A stretch of DNA of 64,000 bases from NCBI GenBank assembly GCA_036365455.1, contig JAWQUS010000027.1:13132501-13196500 (forward strand). Direction: 5' to 3'. Below the pieces are notes generated by a model that did not search any database, had not been told where the DNA came from, and saw only the letters and a program-made list of their open reading frames with translations. The stretch is from Macrosoma leucophasiata (lineage: Eukaryota; Arthropoda; Insecta; Lepidoptera; Hedylidae). Position 1 is the first letter of the stretch, and every line of letters begins with the position of its first letter. The position numbers and the translations under genes are program-made. Positions 20,560 through 30,523 of this stretch are shown piece after piece.

Positions 20560-21670
20560 TAGTGATGAGATTTTTTTGAAATATTTAAAAAAGCGGCCAC
20601 AAATTAAGCGAATTAAATAGAATTGCAACTAAAACAATACCACTCTAATTCCAAATAGCGCATAGTATAAACGAAAACGAAAACATCAGTATATTATGTA
20701 AGGAAGGAATCGGACACAACAGCCAGACGAACAAAAAATGGCAAATGACTCATCTCAGAAAAAAATACATTTATGGTAATGACATGATAGAGTAAACCTT
20801 GTGTTTAAAACCGTCTGAAGGTCCCAATAAAATAGAAACTATCCAAATGTACAAAATCGATCTATGATGATGAAATGTAAGAATCCAATGCCGTTGCTGC
20901 ATTTCTATGTTCACATTAGTCTAGCTTAGCTCTTAAAAAGCTGAGAGTGCTAATTAGATCCTGTTATTGAGTTAAGCGGCTTCATGACTATGTTTTATGT
21001 CTTAGTTTTTTTGTACTAACTTGATACGGCGTAGAGGAAAAGTGTGTCATCATATCACATCATATCACCTGTGATTTCAAGTTCATATAAATAATATTTA
21101 TTATTTCATCAATACCGTTTAGGTGTATTTATTATTGTCGCGTGATTGTATATTTCTATATTAAAGAATTTGCCGTTGTTTTAATCAATTTCATCGGAAA
21201 ATGAAAAAATATATATCTTTAACCGATTTCAAAATAACAATGGAGATTAAAGACTGTACTAGAAGTAGTAGCGAGGTAATTTAGGGCACAGTCTAAGTTT
21301 CATAAAAATTGGATCAGTAGTTTTTAAGAGATCACCCATTTCTGGTTCAATAATATAGTTAGGTACTATGGTATACTATATTGTTAAAACGTTATATTAG
21401 TGATTAAATCCTTTTAGTTGTGAATAACTTGACAGTTGGTCCAGTGTGTTCAAATATGAACTAGTAAATAAATAAGTAGATAATATTTTACAAAATTCAT
21501 AAGTGGCGTACAATTTTTATATAGGTACGAACCCCTATTGTGGGTGCCGCCGTTGTTCACACACAACACATCGTGTTAGTGAATATATAAAATATAACTT
21601 TTTCATAATAATTCATAATTTTGAGTTCATATTAGAAGACGGTTTAAGATTGTTCATTTGTTAATGTTAC
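20560..21670. other. Mostly unique AT-rich DNA
   Basis: No gene is seen. A block at 21285-21345 (TAAGTTTCATAAAAATTGGATCAGTAG) looks like an internal fragment of a lepidopteran Helitron-like repeat. Confidence 0.45.
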
Positions 21671-21674
21671 ATAA

Positions 21675-22192
21675 TCTATACTTATAATAAAACTAAAGAA
21701 GTGTGAATTCTGTAAATTAAAAAAAAAAATACCAGGCGATGTTACTAGATCGATACCTAACACAAATATGTGATTAGAAAAAAAATTGTCTGTCTGTCTG
21801 TCTGTTTGTTCAAGCATCACACAAAATCTACCGGTCCGATTACAATGAAACTTGGTATAATCATACTTTAACCTTTGGCGCACAACACTGGGTACTTTTT
21901 ATACCGGAAAAATGTCTGTTTGTCTGCGTGTTTGTGCACGCTAATATCAGAAACGGCTTATTCGATTTGCGGTTCTCACTAATATTATATATTATGGTAA
22001 GCTTCACTTAATATTTAGTATTTGTTTCGTGCGTTCTGCACCGATTCAGGTGCAGAAATAAAAAAGTTATGTCAATTTAAAGAATCATATCGAATATTTT
22101 GAAGCTATTCTGTATCTTAGTTCTATATTTTAGGGAGTGACGTACCTAAAAGGTAAAAACGGATTCTACAGATTACTAATCCTCCACTGTCT

Positions 22193-22223
<31 letters not shown>

Positions 22224-22470
22224 ACCAGGCTGTATCTCATAAATAGTAATAGCTAGAAAGCTAACACTTTCACAAATTATGTATTTCTGTTACCGCTATA
22301 AAGAAATAATTAATTACTGAAAATAAGAAAATGAAAATGTTAATAGGGGGGCATACAATAAACGTGTTTTATTCGTATATTATTTGCTCGATAATAATAA
22401 CGGTAGCAAGTAGACGCTTAAAATTTTCACAGAATTTTTAGGTCTTATGTTGTAAGTATATTACCTTCCG
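21675..22470 (+). mobile_element. Composite Helitron-like element, copy 2
   Basis: Starts A|TCTATACTTATAATAAAACT and proceeds through TGTCTGTCTGTCTGTTTGTTCAAGC, TCCGATTACAATGAAACTTGGTAT and TTCGATTTGCGG. It then passes into the inverted GGTACGGAACCC/CCGGCCAAG repeat section (CTGTCTGTCTGTCCGTCCGTCCG, GTCACCAGGCTGTATCTC). Same order as 39318-40097 and, inverted, 193-986. Confidence 0.65.
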
Positions 22471-22533
22471 TACTAAATAATTAAATAAAAATGAAGTAAA
22501 TATAAAACCCATACAACATACGCAATTTTTATT

Positions 22534-22976
22534 TGCGTTGGTGGCATTGGTGTCGTTGGTGTCGTTAGTGTCGTTGGTGTCGTTGGTGTCGTTGGTGTCG
22601 TTGGTGTCGTTGGTGTCGTTGGTGTCGTTGGTGTCGTTGGTGACTCTGGTGGTGGTGTTGGTGGCGTTGGTGGTGGTGGTGGTGGTTTTTAGTGGCGATG
22701 GAAGCATAGGTGACGTTGTGAGTGTTGTTGGTAGTTTTGGATGCGTTGGTGGCATTGGTAGTGGTAGTGGTGGTGGTTTTGATGGCGTTGGTGTCATTGG
22801 TAGCATTGGTGGCGTTGATGTTTGGTGATGTTGGTGTTGGTGGTGGCGTTGATGGCGTTGGTGGCGTTTATGGTGGTGGCGGTGGTGGAGGTGGTAGTGG
22901 TGACAGTGGTGGTGGTGATGGTGGAGGTGGTGACGATGGTGGTTATGGTAGTGGTGATGTTGGTGGCATCAGTGGT
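22534..22976 (+). repeat. 9-bp minisatellite (GGTGTCGTT)n and TGG-rich tract
   Basis: About ten units of GGTGTCGTT at 22552-22645 grade into an interrupted GGT/GGC/GAT tract to about 22976. The plus strand is nearly free of C outside the CG of each unit, so the strands are strongly asymmetric and both read as open frames (Val-Ser-Leu on plus, Asn-Asp-Thr on minus). Codon-sized periodicity explains these frames, so I do not call a gene. The G runs may favour unusual DNA structure. Confidence 0.85.
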
Positions 22977-23885
22977 TATAAATGCACAACGTTAGTAATC
23001 AATTTATCACTTCTGCCGGCTCTTACGGAGTGCATATTTATTACGTATAGATCTGTCTTTCATCTTTCATTCTCTGTCAGTAGCACTAATTGACTGAAAC
23101 TTTATAATAATTGTCTATAAAAAAATATTATGCATTGAGTTTAAAATGGCCTTTTCGAAAATATGGTTCAGCGTATGATGGACGTTTGTAGGTAGGTACT
23201 TACACGACTGAGCGTTTAAACACATAATTAGCAATTTTTCGATATCCTAGCAGCCTGTGTGCTTTTATCCCCGATGGCTATACGTCTAATATCGTTTCGT
23301 AGAGAAGCATTACTGTAAAGTCGATTTTTTTAGCTACCCAAAATGTATATCCAAAAGCGCTACCCAAAGTCCCAGTCACTATTCCATGCGAACAAAGTCG
23401 CAGGCACAGCTAGTACCATAATACTTTAATAGGAAATGTGCTGAGCAAGTTTCTCCTCCAAAAAACATTTGGGAAAAATCAGAGGCTTCTTGAGATGATG
23501 TCAATGGGAAAACCCCTTGAGCAGTGGATAGCAAAAAGATCTTGTTTGTACAGTAGCCAGTGGTCACGTACCTTCACCGTATAATCGATGATTATCAAGT
23601 AGATAGATAAGTCTTTCGGCCAAAGGTTGACGATTTTCTTTCTTTTTCCTTTATAAATACTATTATTAGAAAAACCCAGTGCGAATAGGTCACTACCGTT
23701 AGGTTCCAGTGACGATCGAAAATCGAAAAAATAGGTGATAATGGATTTTTCTGAGCCTGTTGTTGTACTCGATTAACGTGCACAGGCTTGACTATTACTA
23801 CTTCAGTTTCAACCTTAATGGTTGCATATTCAGTAAAACTGATGCTTCATTCGTAATGAAGTACTTAATTGATGATTTTTTTATG
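22977..23885. other. No recognisable feature
   Basis: AT-rich DNA with no identified repeat. Short frames at 23379 and 23595 (minus) show no known domain. Confidence 0.45.
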
Positions 23886-23887
23886 TC

Positions 23888-24310
23888 ATGATATGGCAAA
23901 CAAGCATACAGTTCACATTAATTGTAAGTGCATACAGTCTACAAATCTATATTAATATTATAAAGCTGAAGAGTTTGTTTGTTTGAGCTAATCTGAGGAA
24001 CAACTGATCCGATTTGAAAAATTATTTCAGTGTTAGATAGCTAATTTATCGAGGAAGGCTTAAGGCTATAACATCAAACTAAGATGAATAGGAGAGGGTA
24101 GGTAACATTGCACCCGCGGGAGGTTGAAGCGGGCTGCCAGTATCATCATAAAATCAAAAGATTTTAATGTAGGTGCGTTGCCACTCCACGTTACCTTCTG
24201 ATCGGAAAACGATAGCGGATAAAACACTGCCATTGAGCGACAAATAGAATAGGTAATGCGGTGGTACCTATACCCGCGAGCTGCGTCACAGCCGCTCTAG
24301 CACCAGTAAA
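23888..24310 (-). repeat. Rep-A, interrupted by a Helitron
   Basis: The minus-strand tail portion lies at 23888-23945 (GGCAAACAAGCATACAGTTC on plus) and the rest at about 24141-24310 (GTGCGTTGCCACTCC, GTAATGCGGTGGTACCTATACC, CTAGCACCAGTA). The break falls at the CTATAGACAC position of the consensus, where a Helitron sits. Confidence 0.65.
23946..24140 (+). mobile_element. Short Helitron nested in Rep-A
   Basis: Starts A|TCTATATTAATATTATAAAG then CTGAAGAGTTTGTTTGTTTGAG, and ends GCGGGCTGCCAG|T, a one-base erosion of CTAG. It contains the ATCCGATTTGAAAAATTATTTCAGTGTTAGATAG block shared (inverted) with 48968-49178. It inserted after Rep-A was in place. Confidence 0.7.
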
Positions 24311-24319
24311 AATCTCTGT

Positions 24320-26580
24320 ATGTTCTTTCAATCTCCGTTTATTTAGATACCTGTTTATGAAAAACAGGCCTGGCGTTATAATACTCGTATGTAATCGACA
24401 CAAAAACTGAATTCAAGATTCAGAATAGTACTAATTTACAGTACTACTGATTTACAGTGCCTGTGTTCTCGCTCCTCCTGGAACATCACTAGTCCATCAC
24501 CACACTAAACACTACCGTAAATTAATTAAGAGATCGGGAACCAATAAAAATGCAACGTTAGAATTAGTTGAATCAGTAGACTTCACTGTCAATAAGATTA
24601 TGAAAAAGGAAGAAAGTTAAAAGATACCACAAAAGTACCTTATCCACTACATTGTGACAGTATCTCATCCATTGCATAGAGGATTACTGTTGTCATTCAA
24701 TGTGGTTCAATGCGACTAGCTTTCTAGGTACGTTACCACAGGAAGAAAACGATGTGGAGTTTTACTATGCATGTATATCAATGTATGGCTTATATCAAGT
24801 GTTTGTTCGATACTTTCCGTGACCAGCGGGCTGGCCAATATTTCACAAGTTGGTAATGCTGCCAGCCTTTTGGGAACATTGCCACAGAACGACAGTTATT
24901 AAGCACGGGTACACGTACCTATATTTCTTAGGTTACTGAATTAGATGATAGACTGCTGAATTGAATCATGGAGTTAATAAAAAAACTAAAAAAAAACATT
25001 TATCTTTTGAAAAATTTATCTCGACTTCGTGGTACGAATCATGAGTTGGAAATCTGCTGCCTGTTGTTTTATAGTTGTTTAGCAAGTACTTAATGAGGCG
25101 ACTGATTTACTGTAACGAATCACATTTCAAGCAATGATCTATTCTGGTATTATATATAAAATTACTAGTGACAGAGACGGAGATCCAGATCGTAGAGCCG
25201 CTAAAGTATTCTGGTATGACCTCAGGCCTCAGAAGTGGCAAACGCATAAGTATTGAAATTTATGTTTTTTATGTAGATTTAAACTTGAACTGTTATGCTT
25301 TTTATTTTTTACTCTCCGTTCAAGCATAACAGTTTTGACCAAGCTCTTTGGTCAAAACTGTTATGCTTGTTTGCGACTTTCATACATGACATAAAAGTTA
25401 AGGCAAGTTCGATGGCAGATATGCTGTGTTAATATTTTAAGCCATAAAGAAATGTAATAGTTGGACGTCGTTCTATATCAGCATAGTCTAAAGAACGTAT
25501 ATATTAATTATACTGTGATATTAGTTTATGTAGGTATAACGAAGTAGGTCCATTTCTGCTAATAATTTAATTAGTTATTTTGTAGATTTTTTTACAACTA
25601 ATATTCATATTTTTGTGATTACGATTCTCATTAGGTAGTGGTACTAAGACGAATAAATAATTTGATATTTGGTTTGCTGTAGATGTTCCTGGTAACGCTC
25701 ATTATCATGTGAATTGAATAAATATTTAATTTTTAACGTCACTTCCACCCAAATGTTCAAATTAGACGGTATTAATATTATTCAAAAGTTTCAATGATTC
25801 AGAGACATGCTTACAAATGCTTCTTCAATGCCAATTTCATTGTCTCCTCTATTCATTAGTCGCCGTGGAATACATTATCCGAAATATAGGAATAGGAATC
25901 ATTAATTGAATTATTGTATTGTAACAAAACGTGTGAGTTGTCGTGTGAAAACGATTAAAAGCACCGACTTTCCAATTGTTTATGTACCTATATAGCAACA
26001 GAAATAACATATCAGACACATACATTATTCTATATCAAACACACATTGGGGCCAGACACCACATTGTTACGTAGGATTTTTTAAAACTATGACAAAACTT
26101 ACATGAAGCCCTTAAGTATAACTATGATAATTATGACTCCACATAAATACGCAAACCTATTATAATGCAAAAATTAATTCGACTCAGCTATTAATGGGAT
26201 ATTTTGCGTCTAATAATAAAAAATAAAATGCGTGATGTCCAAGCTTTTTGCTAGTCCTAGGCTATTAATCCAATGCTTGCTCAGAGACAGGTGAGGCGAT
26301 AATCTTGACTGTGGTCGAGCCTACAAACGGCGTGACCTTTTCGTAATTGAACTGGCATGCCCGTTGCGCGCACGCACCGACCACGCACGCTAACTTACCT
26401 CATACACTTTTATTCATCTGTTGCATACCCATTTGATTATCATTTTGTTTAACAATTGCTGACTTATAAAATGTTGACACAAGAAGCAAGTCAAGTCCGT
26501 ATCAGACTTTTACGAAAGGATAGGTACTTTATTTTCACTCTCTGAAAATCAAATAACCTCTCTGGGTAAGGTATTTTAAA
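24320..26580. other. Long stretch without recognisable genes
   Basis: AT-rich, largely unique sequence. The only structured feature is the hairpin at 25321-25369. A weak Rep-A remnant (CCTCAGGCCTCAGAAGTGGC) lies near 25219. I found no exon with a recognisable domain. Confidence 0.45.
25321..25369. repeat. Perfect 22-bp hairpin merging into a Rep-A tail
   Basis: Arms 25321-25342 (CAAGCATAACAGTTTTGACC..) and 25348-25369 are exact complements with a 5-base loop. The right arm runs straight into ATGCTTGTTTGCGACTTTCATACATGACATAAAAG, a Rep-A-like tail. CTGTTATGCTTTT also occurs just upstream at about 25288, so the piece looks like a snap-back of the Rep-A end. Confidence 0.75.
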
Positions 26581-26590
26581 ATATTATATA

Positions 26591-27227
26591 GACCGACCGT
26601 TAAACTCGCGTATCGCCTGCGCGGTACAAGGAGAGCGGGGGCGGGTAACGCTACACGCTCAATAATCCAAATACTTATCTCGAGATATATTGTTTTTTAA
26701 TAAAAGCTTCTAAGGTACGAAATAATAAAATAACAATAACTCCTATCACGAAATATTTAACTACAGATAAAAGTTATGTAGGATCAGGACTATTCATCAC
26801 TAATATAGGTACATCGCTTGAATCGTCTTCACTGTCTGAGCAGCTTGAGGAGTCAGAATCTTGCAAAATAATAATAAAGCTGTCCATCTCTTCATCTTCT
26901 CTCAAGTTATCGTCTTGAAGATACTCCGCAGAACTATGATCTAGTTTTCTGGCTTTAAAAAAGGTAGATACGTTGTACGCTATTTGTATTTTTTTTGCAA
27001 AACAGGAAAAGCTTTTCATCTTGAGATTAATCTTGGTAAGTTTTTACCTTGTGCGTCAATGTCAAAGCGTCCGTTACAAAAATAACAACCGCGCGCTGCG
27101 AGCACCGACAGCGTACTGCCGCGCTTTGACGTGGCTCTCTGCTCCGCGCACCCCTTTTACCCACCCGGTAACATCACCCTCGCTCTCTTTGTACCCCGCA
27201 GGCGATACGCGTGTTAAACGGTCGGCC
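26591..27227. mobile_element. Terminal-inverted-repeat element with small ORF
   Basis: Ends of about 48 bp pair at roughly 90 percent: GACCGACCGTTAAACTCGCG at 26591, and complement of CGCGTGTTAAACGGTCGGCC ending 27227, both continuing TATCGCCTGCG.GGTACAA.GAGAGCG. Total 637 bp. Both ends are GC-rich in AT-rich surroundings. Flanks hold TTATA (26584-26588, 27228-27232), but the exact duplication is unclear because the element edge is ambiguous by two bases. Superfamily not recognised. Confidence 0.75.
26774..27019 (-). CDS. Small acidic/serine-rich ORF inside a TIR element
   Basis: 81 codons on the minus strand, lying wholly between the inverted ends. The N-terminal half is basic/hydrophobic (MKSFSCFAKKIQIAYN). 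The C-terminal half is strongly acidic with a Ser/Asp run (residues about 52-70: LQDSDSSSCSDSEDDSSD). I recognise no DDE, zinc-finger or other domain. It could be the N-terminal remnant of a transposase whose catalytic part was deleted when the element became non-autonomous, or a chance frame. Confidence 0.3.
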   Translation of the reverse strand: MKSFSCFAKKIQIAYNVSTFFKARKLDHSSAEYLQDDNLREDEEMDSFIIILQDSDSSSCSDSEDDSSDVPILVMNSPDPT

Positions 27228-27237
27228 TTATAGTAGT

Positions 27238-27772
27238 GCCCAGGATGCTATTTTTGTATTTACTCGAGCGCATCAGATTAAGATATGGGAGAACCTTGCA
27301 CCCTGTTGGCTACCTCCACTAAATATTGTTTATATATATTAAAGTTTGTTTATTGGGATGCGCTTGAAGGGTAGCCCTTAAAAAAAATCAGAAGGTCGCT
27401 ACGATCTTACTCATCTTCCGAATCGTCTGAAGTTTGGATAGAAGCATTGTTTGGGCACATTTTACACCCTCTCAGAATTTCTGACACGCTCTTGACTCAT
27501 GACGTTGATGCAGCGCCCTTTTCAAAAACATTTGATTCTTTCTAAAATGAAGGTGAATAATCACTTAAAAATGTCAAATACTCAGAGAGGGTGTAAAGTG
27601 AACCCAAGCAAAGCTCACATCCAAAATTCTGACGAAGCTCGTGGAGGAAGCCCTAAGAGTTCGGCCCTTTATGAAAATCTTAGTTTTGGTGGGGGTGTTA
27701 GACGGGGTGCAAGGTATCTCCTATATCTTAATCTGACGCGCTGGAGTAAATTAAAAAATCCCCTTATTGGGC
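27238..27772. mobile_element. Large foldback element, about 535 bp
   Basis: Outer arms pair over tens of bases: TTTACTCGAGCGCATCAGATT...GATATGGGAGA..CCTTGCACCC at 27258-27302 against GGGTGCAAGGTATCTCC...AATCTGACGCGCTGGAGTAA at 27705-27752. Inner arms TTTTACACCCTCTCAGAATT and CTCAGAGAGGGTGTAAAGTG also pair. The outermost bases are GCCCA / TGGGC. It lies 10 bp beyond the 26591-27227 element. Frames across it are incidental. Confidence 0.65.
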
Positions 27773-27774
27773 TT

Positions 27775-28195
27775 CTTTTTTGTGGACAAAATAAAACAAT
27801 TGCATAAACGGATTTCAAATGTTTTGGGCAAGTTAAGAAAATTATCATCTGATCGATTATAACTGGCATAAAGCAACGCGGCCCACCGGTCGCGGCGGAC
27901 CTCTATGATAACAGGCAATAAACTCATGCATAATTTATTACGTGCACAATTATTAATTCTGAGTGATACATTTATATTACTATCTATTATTTTTTAAACA
28001 CGCTTACACTCACGGCTTTGCTTTGGGTCCTAACCTAACCTAACACATACACAAAGACCCAGACTCGAAACAAACATCTTTAAGTTAATAAAACAAATGT
28101 TTGTCAATATGTGGTGATCGAACTCGTTACCCTCGAATTAAGCGGTGGTCAGACACCGCTGTACAACCCGATCTAATAAATAGACCTCACATACA
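27775..28195. other. No recognisable feature
   Basis: AT-rich DNA. Three CCTAA units at 28029-28044 match the insect telomere unit (TTAGG) but are too few to mean anything. A tRNA-like scrap may lie near 28110-28160 (GATCGAACTCGTTACCCTCG). Confidence 0.4.
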
Positions 28196-28199
28196 TTTA

Positions 28200-28345
28200 T
28201 AATAGAGCAGCCTCAAGACTTCTTTACGTCTTACCGTCACCTTAAAATCAAAAGTCGATACACATTGCTCGAACGAGGTTCAGTCACAGATTGCCATTGC
28301 GTAAGCAAGTCCCAATCAATAAAAGTGTTTAAGTGTGCTTAGCCG
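28200..28345 (-). repeat. Interspersed repeat, inverted partner of 32884
   Basis: The complement of CCTTAAAATCAAAAGTCGATAC...GTTCAGTCACAGATTGCCATTGCGTAAGCAAG matches 32884-33045 on the plus strand. Ends are not defined. The pair bounds the foldback SINE and LINE block. Confidence 0.6.
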
Positions 28346-28477
28346 CAATCACATCGAGCGCTAATACGGTTTCTTTGTTCTACTACTTTCTAGTTGTGCA
28401 ATATTTCTTGTATATTTATTTCAGTTGATAAGTAATTGCCAGATTATTTTTAAAGAAAAATGGAAAGAAAAATTTTT

Positions 28478-28553
28478 GACTTCAGGCGAGACTCGAACTC
28501 GCGACCTACTGGGAATCTAGTCCAGCCGCTCTTCCAATTGAGCTACTGAAGCC
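28478..28553 (-). pseudogene. tRNA-like arm (antisense) of copy A
   Basis: 76 nt folding as a cloverleaf: acceptor GCTTCAG/CTGAAGT with one G-U, D stem GCTC/GAGC, T arm GCGAG-TTCGAGT-CTCGC. The anticodon stem is imperfect (CTGG/CCAG with an enlarged loop), so I treat it as a SINE head rather than a working tRNA. Confidence 0.8.
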
Positions 28554-28673
28554 CTGCCCGATTTGTCAAATCTTCTATCGGTTGCCTAACTAGCATAGTT
28601 GGTAATAGATGGCGCTGCTGCTACCATAAAGCAATGCGATAGATGTGAAGGAAAGATTTGACAAATCGGGCAG

Positions 28674-28749
28674 GGCTTCAGTAGCTCAATTGGAAGAGCG
28701 GCTGGACTAGATTCCCAGTAGGTCGCGAGTTCGAGTCTCGCCTGAAGTC
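28674..28749 (+). pseudogene. tRNA-like arm (sense) of copy A
   Basis: The exact complement of 28478-28553, with the same cloverleaf. Upstream is GAAAGATTTGACAAATCGGGCAG, which is also part of the inverted arm. Downstream is TTTTTCTTTCCATTTTTCTTT, the linker to the tail. Confidence 0.8.
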
Positions 28750-29418
28750 AAATTTTTCTTTCCATTTTTCTTTAAAATCAAATATATTTCACAAGCATGT
28801 GTTAATGCGAAATAATATAAAAAAAACAATTGCCAGATTGCCAATAAAATAATGAATATTATTCGCCTCTTTCAAGGTTCCGGCTAAAACTATGTCAATA
28901 GTTGTTTACGTCACGTCAGTGTAAATATTATTTATATTTTTTTTTATCTGTGTGTACGTTTCATTTTATGCAGCTAATGACAAATTATTTCGTTTACAAA
29001 ATGAAAGTTAGACAAACTTAGTTAATATTAATTGTGCTCATTTTCCTTACAAGTAGGTACTGCAAGCTGACATGTTTATATTTGTTTTATCATAATTTTG
29101 TTACGTTGTTTTGTATCATACTTATGTTCTATATTTCTCTATGTTAAACAGTTGACTGGCAGGTTATGATAGCTTTATAGTATTTGGAAATTTAGTTCAA
29201 TTATATTGCATTTTATCGATTAAATAGGTATATATATTATAGATACGTATTTATTTAGTTTATTATATTTATTTGTAGTCGTATTTATTTTATATGTCTG
29301 ATGATGATAGTTTTTATTCCGCCAATGACGATTCTTCGATCTCATTTTCTTCGTGTGACGATTCCTTTTTACTCAACGACGAACTAAATACTGAATTCCA
29401 GCGGTTTCCAAATAATTA

Positions 29419-30523
29419 ACATATTGTCAATTTCAATGCACAGAGCATACCACAACACCATTCGGAACTCTTAAATATTTTTTCAAATACATCTGCTTAT
29501 GCTCTTCTTGTTTCAAAAACTTGGCTCAAACCGGAACTTACTTCAGTCTTCCAGATTTCACTCTCATTCGCAACGATCGCACGGGAAAAAGAGCCGGAGG
29601 AGTTGCAATTTATCTTCGTTGCAACATACCCCACAAAATTCCTCCTATCTCCTTATAATGGAAGTCCCGAATACCTGTTTATCGAGATCACAGTCAAAGG
29701 GGTTAAAGCTGTTCTAGGGGTTGTCTATTGTCCGCCCACTATTGATTTATCCACATTGGAATCTCTTTTTGAATTACTCTCTTCTGAGAATAAGCATCTA
29801 ATCGTGATGGGCGACTTTAATACTGATATGTTAAAATGCAATCTGCGGTCGCGTACTTTGACGTCGATACTGGAGTCGTCAAATCTAACATTGCTCCCAC
29901 TTAATCCTACACATCAGAATTTAGACTCTGACGACTCCTGGCTCTACTTAATTTTTACCGCTTCAGATACTCTGTCTTTAAATCATGGACAATTTGCTGC
30001 TCCAGGCCTATCTAGGCCTGACCTAATATATCTATCTTATAAAATTAAAACACCTAAGCCACGACCAGTTACTATCTACTCAAGAAATTTCACGGATCTG
30101 GACATTAATAAACTTAAAATGGATGCTGTTTCTGTTGATTGGTCCAGAATTGAATTAGCGTCTTCTATTGATGAAAAAGTCTCCTTATTTAATGAATCTA
30201 TACTCACTTTATTTAACTCACATGTGCCTCTGAAAGCACGTAGGGTTAAACGTCCGCCAGCCCCTTGGATCACGACGGGTGTCCGTATGGCGATGCGGCG
30301 GCGAGATAAGGCTTTTTGTGTCTTTAGAAGGGATCGCAGCGATGCAAACTGGTGTAAATACAAACAAGCTAGAAATCGATGCAATCAGATGGTAAGGGTT
30401 GCAAAGCGCCGCTACATCTTTGAAAATGTGTTACACTCTTCCCCGGCAGACGTATGGAAGTTTATTAAATCACTTGGTTTTTGTCAGTCCCATCCTAAGC
30501 TAACAACCCTTAATTTTTCTTAA
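29419..30523 (+). pseudogene. LINE endonuclease domain, broken
   Basis: APE-type endonuclease, which nicks target DNA to prime reverse transcription. NFNAQSIPQHHSELL opens the domain. LVSKTWLKPEL, RNDRTGKRAGGVAIYLR (another frame), GVVYCPPT, MGDFNTDM and SWLYLIF follow. The C-terminal catalytic site reads LSRPDLIYLS where I expect RHD in relatives, and SWLY where SWLD is usual. Both changes suggest a dead enzyme. Two frameshifts lie before 29660. The long frame 29603-30523 also holds the linker (RRDKAFCVFRRDRSDANWC, ARNRCNQMVRVAKRRYIFE) before the RT. Confidence 0.8.

Larger units (their letters stand above)
28446..28827 (+). mobile_element. Foldback tRNA-SINE, copy A (382 bp, 12-bp duplication)
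   Basis: The insert is bounded by AATTGCCAGATT at 28434-28445 and 28828-28839. Inside are a left arm 28446-28573 (antisense tRNA-like) and right arm 28654-28776 (sense), complementary over about 123 bp with only an A-run length difference, and an 80-bp spacer. A tail CACAAGCATGTGTTAATGCG ends in an A-rich run. Target duplication plus A-rich end indicate LINE-type retroposition. Both strands carry pol III-like A and B boxes. Confidence 0.9.

Noticed and set aside
22438..23093. Repetitive Val-Ser-Leu or Asn-Asp-Thr proteins
   Set aside because: These frames exist only because a 9-bp minisatellite and GGT triplets lack stops on both strands.
27499..27807. 102-codon plus-strand ORF
   Set aside because: Lies in the right arm of a foldback element; the frame is not supported by any domain.
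28029..28044. Telomere repeat (CCTAA)3
   Set aside because: Three units are common by chance in AT-rich insect DNA; there is no array.
28478..28749. A pair of host tRNA genes in opposite orientation
   Set aside because: The cloverleafs are part of a repeated element with shared linker and tail and a 12-bp target duplication, and the anticodon arm is imperfect.
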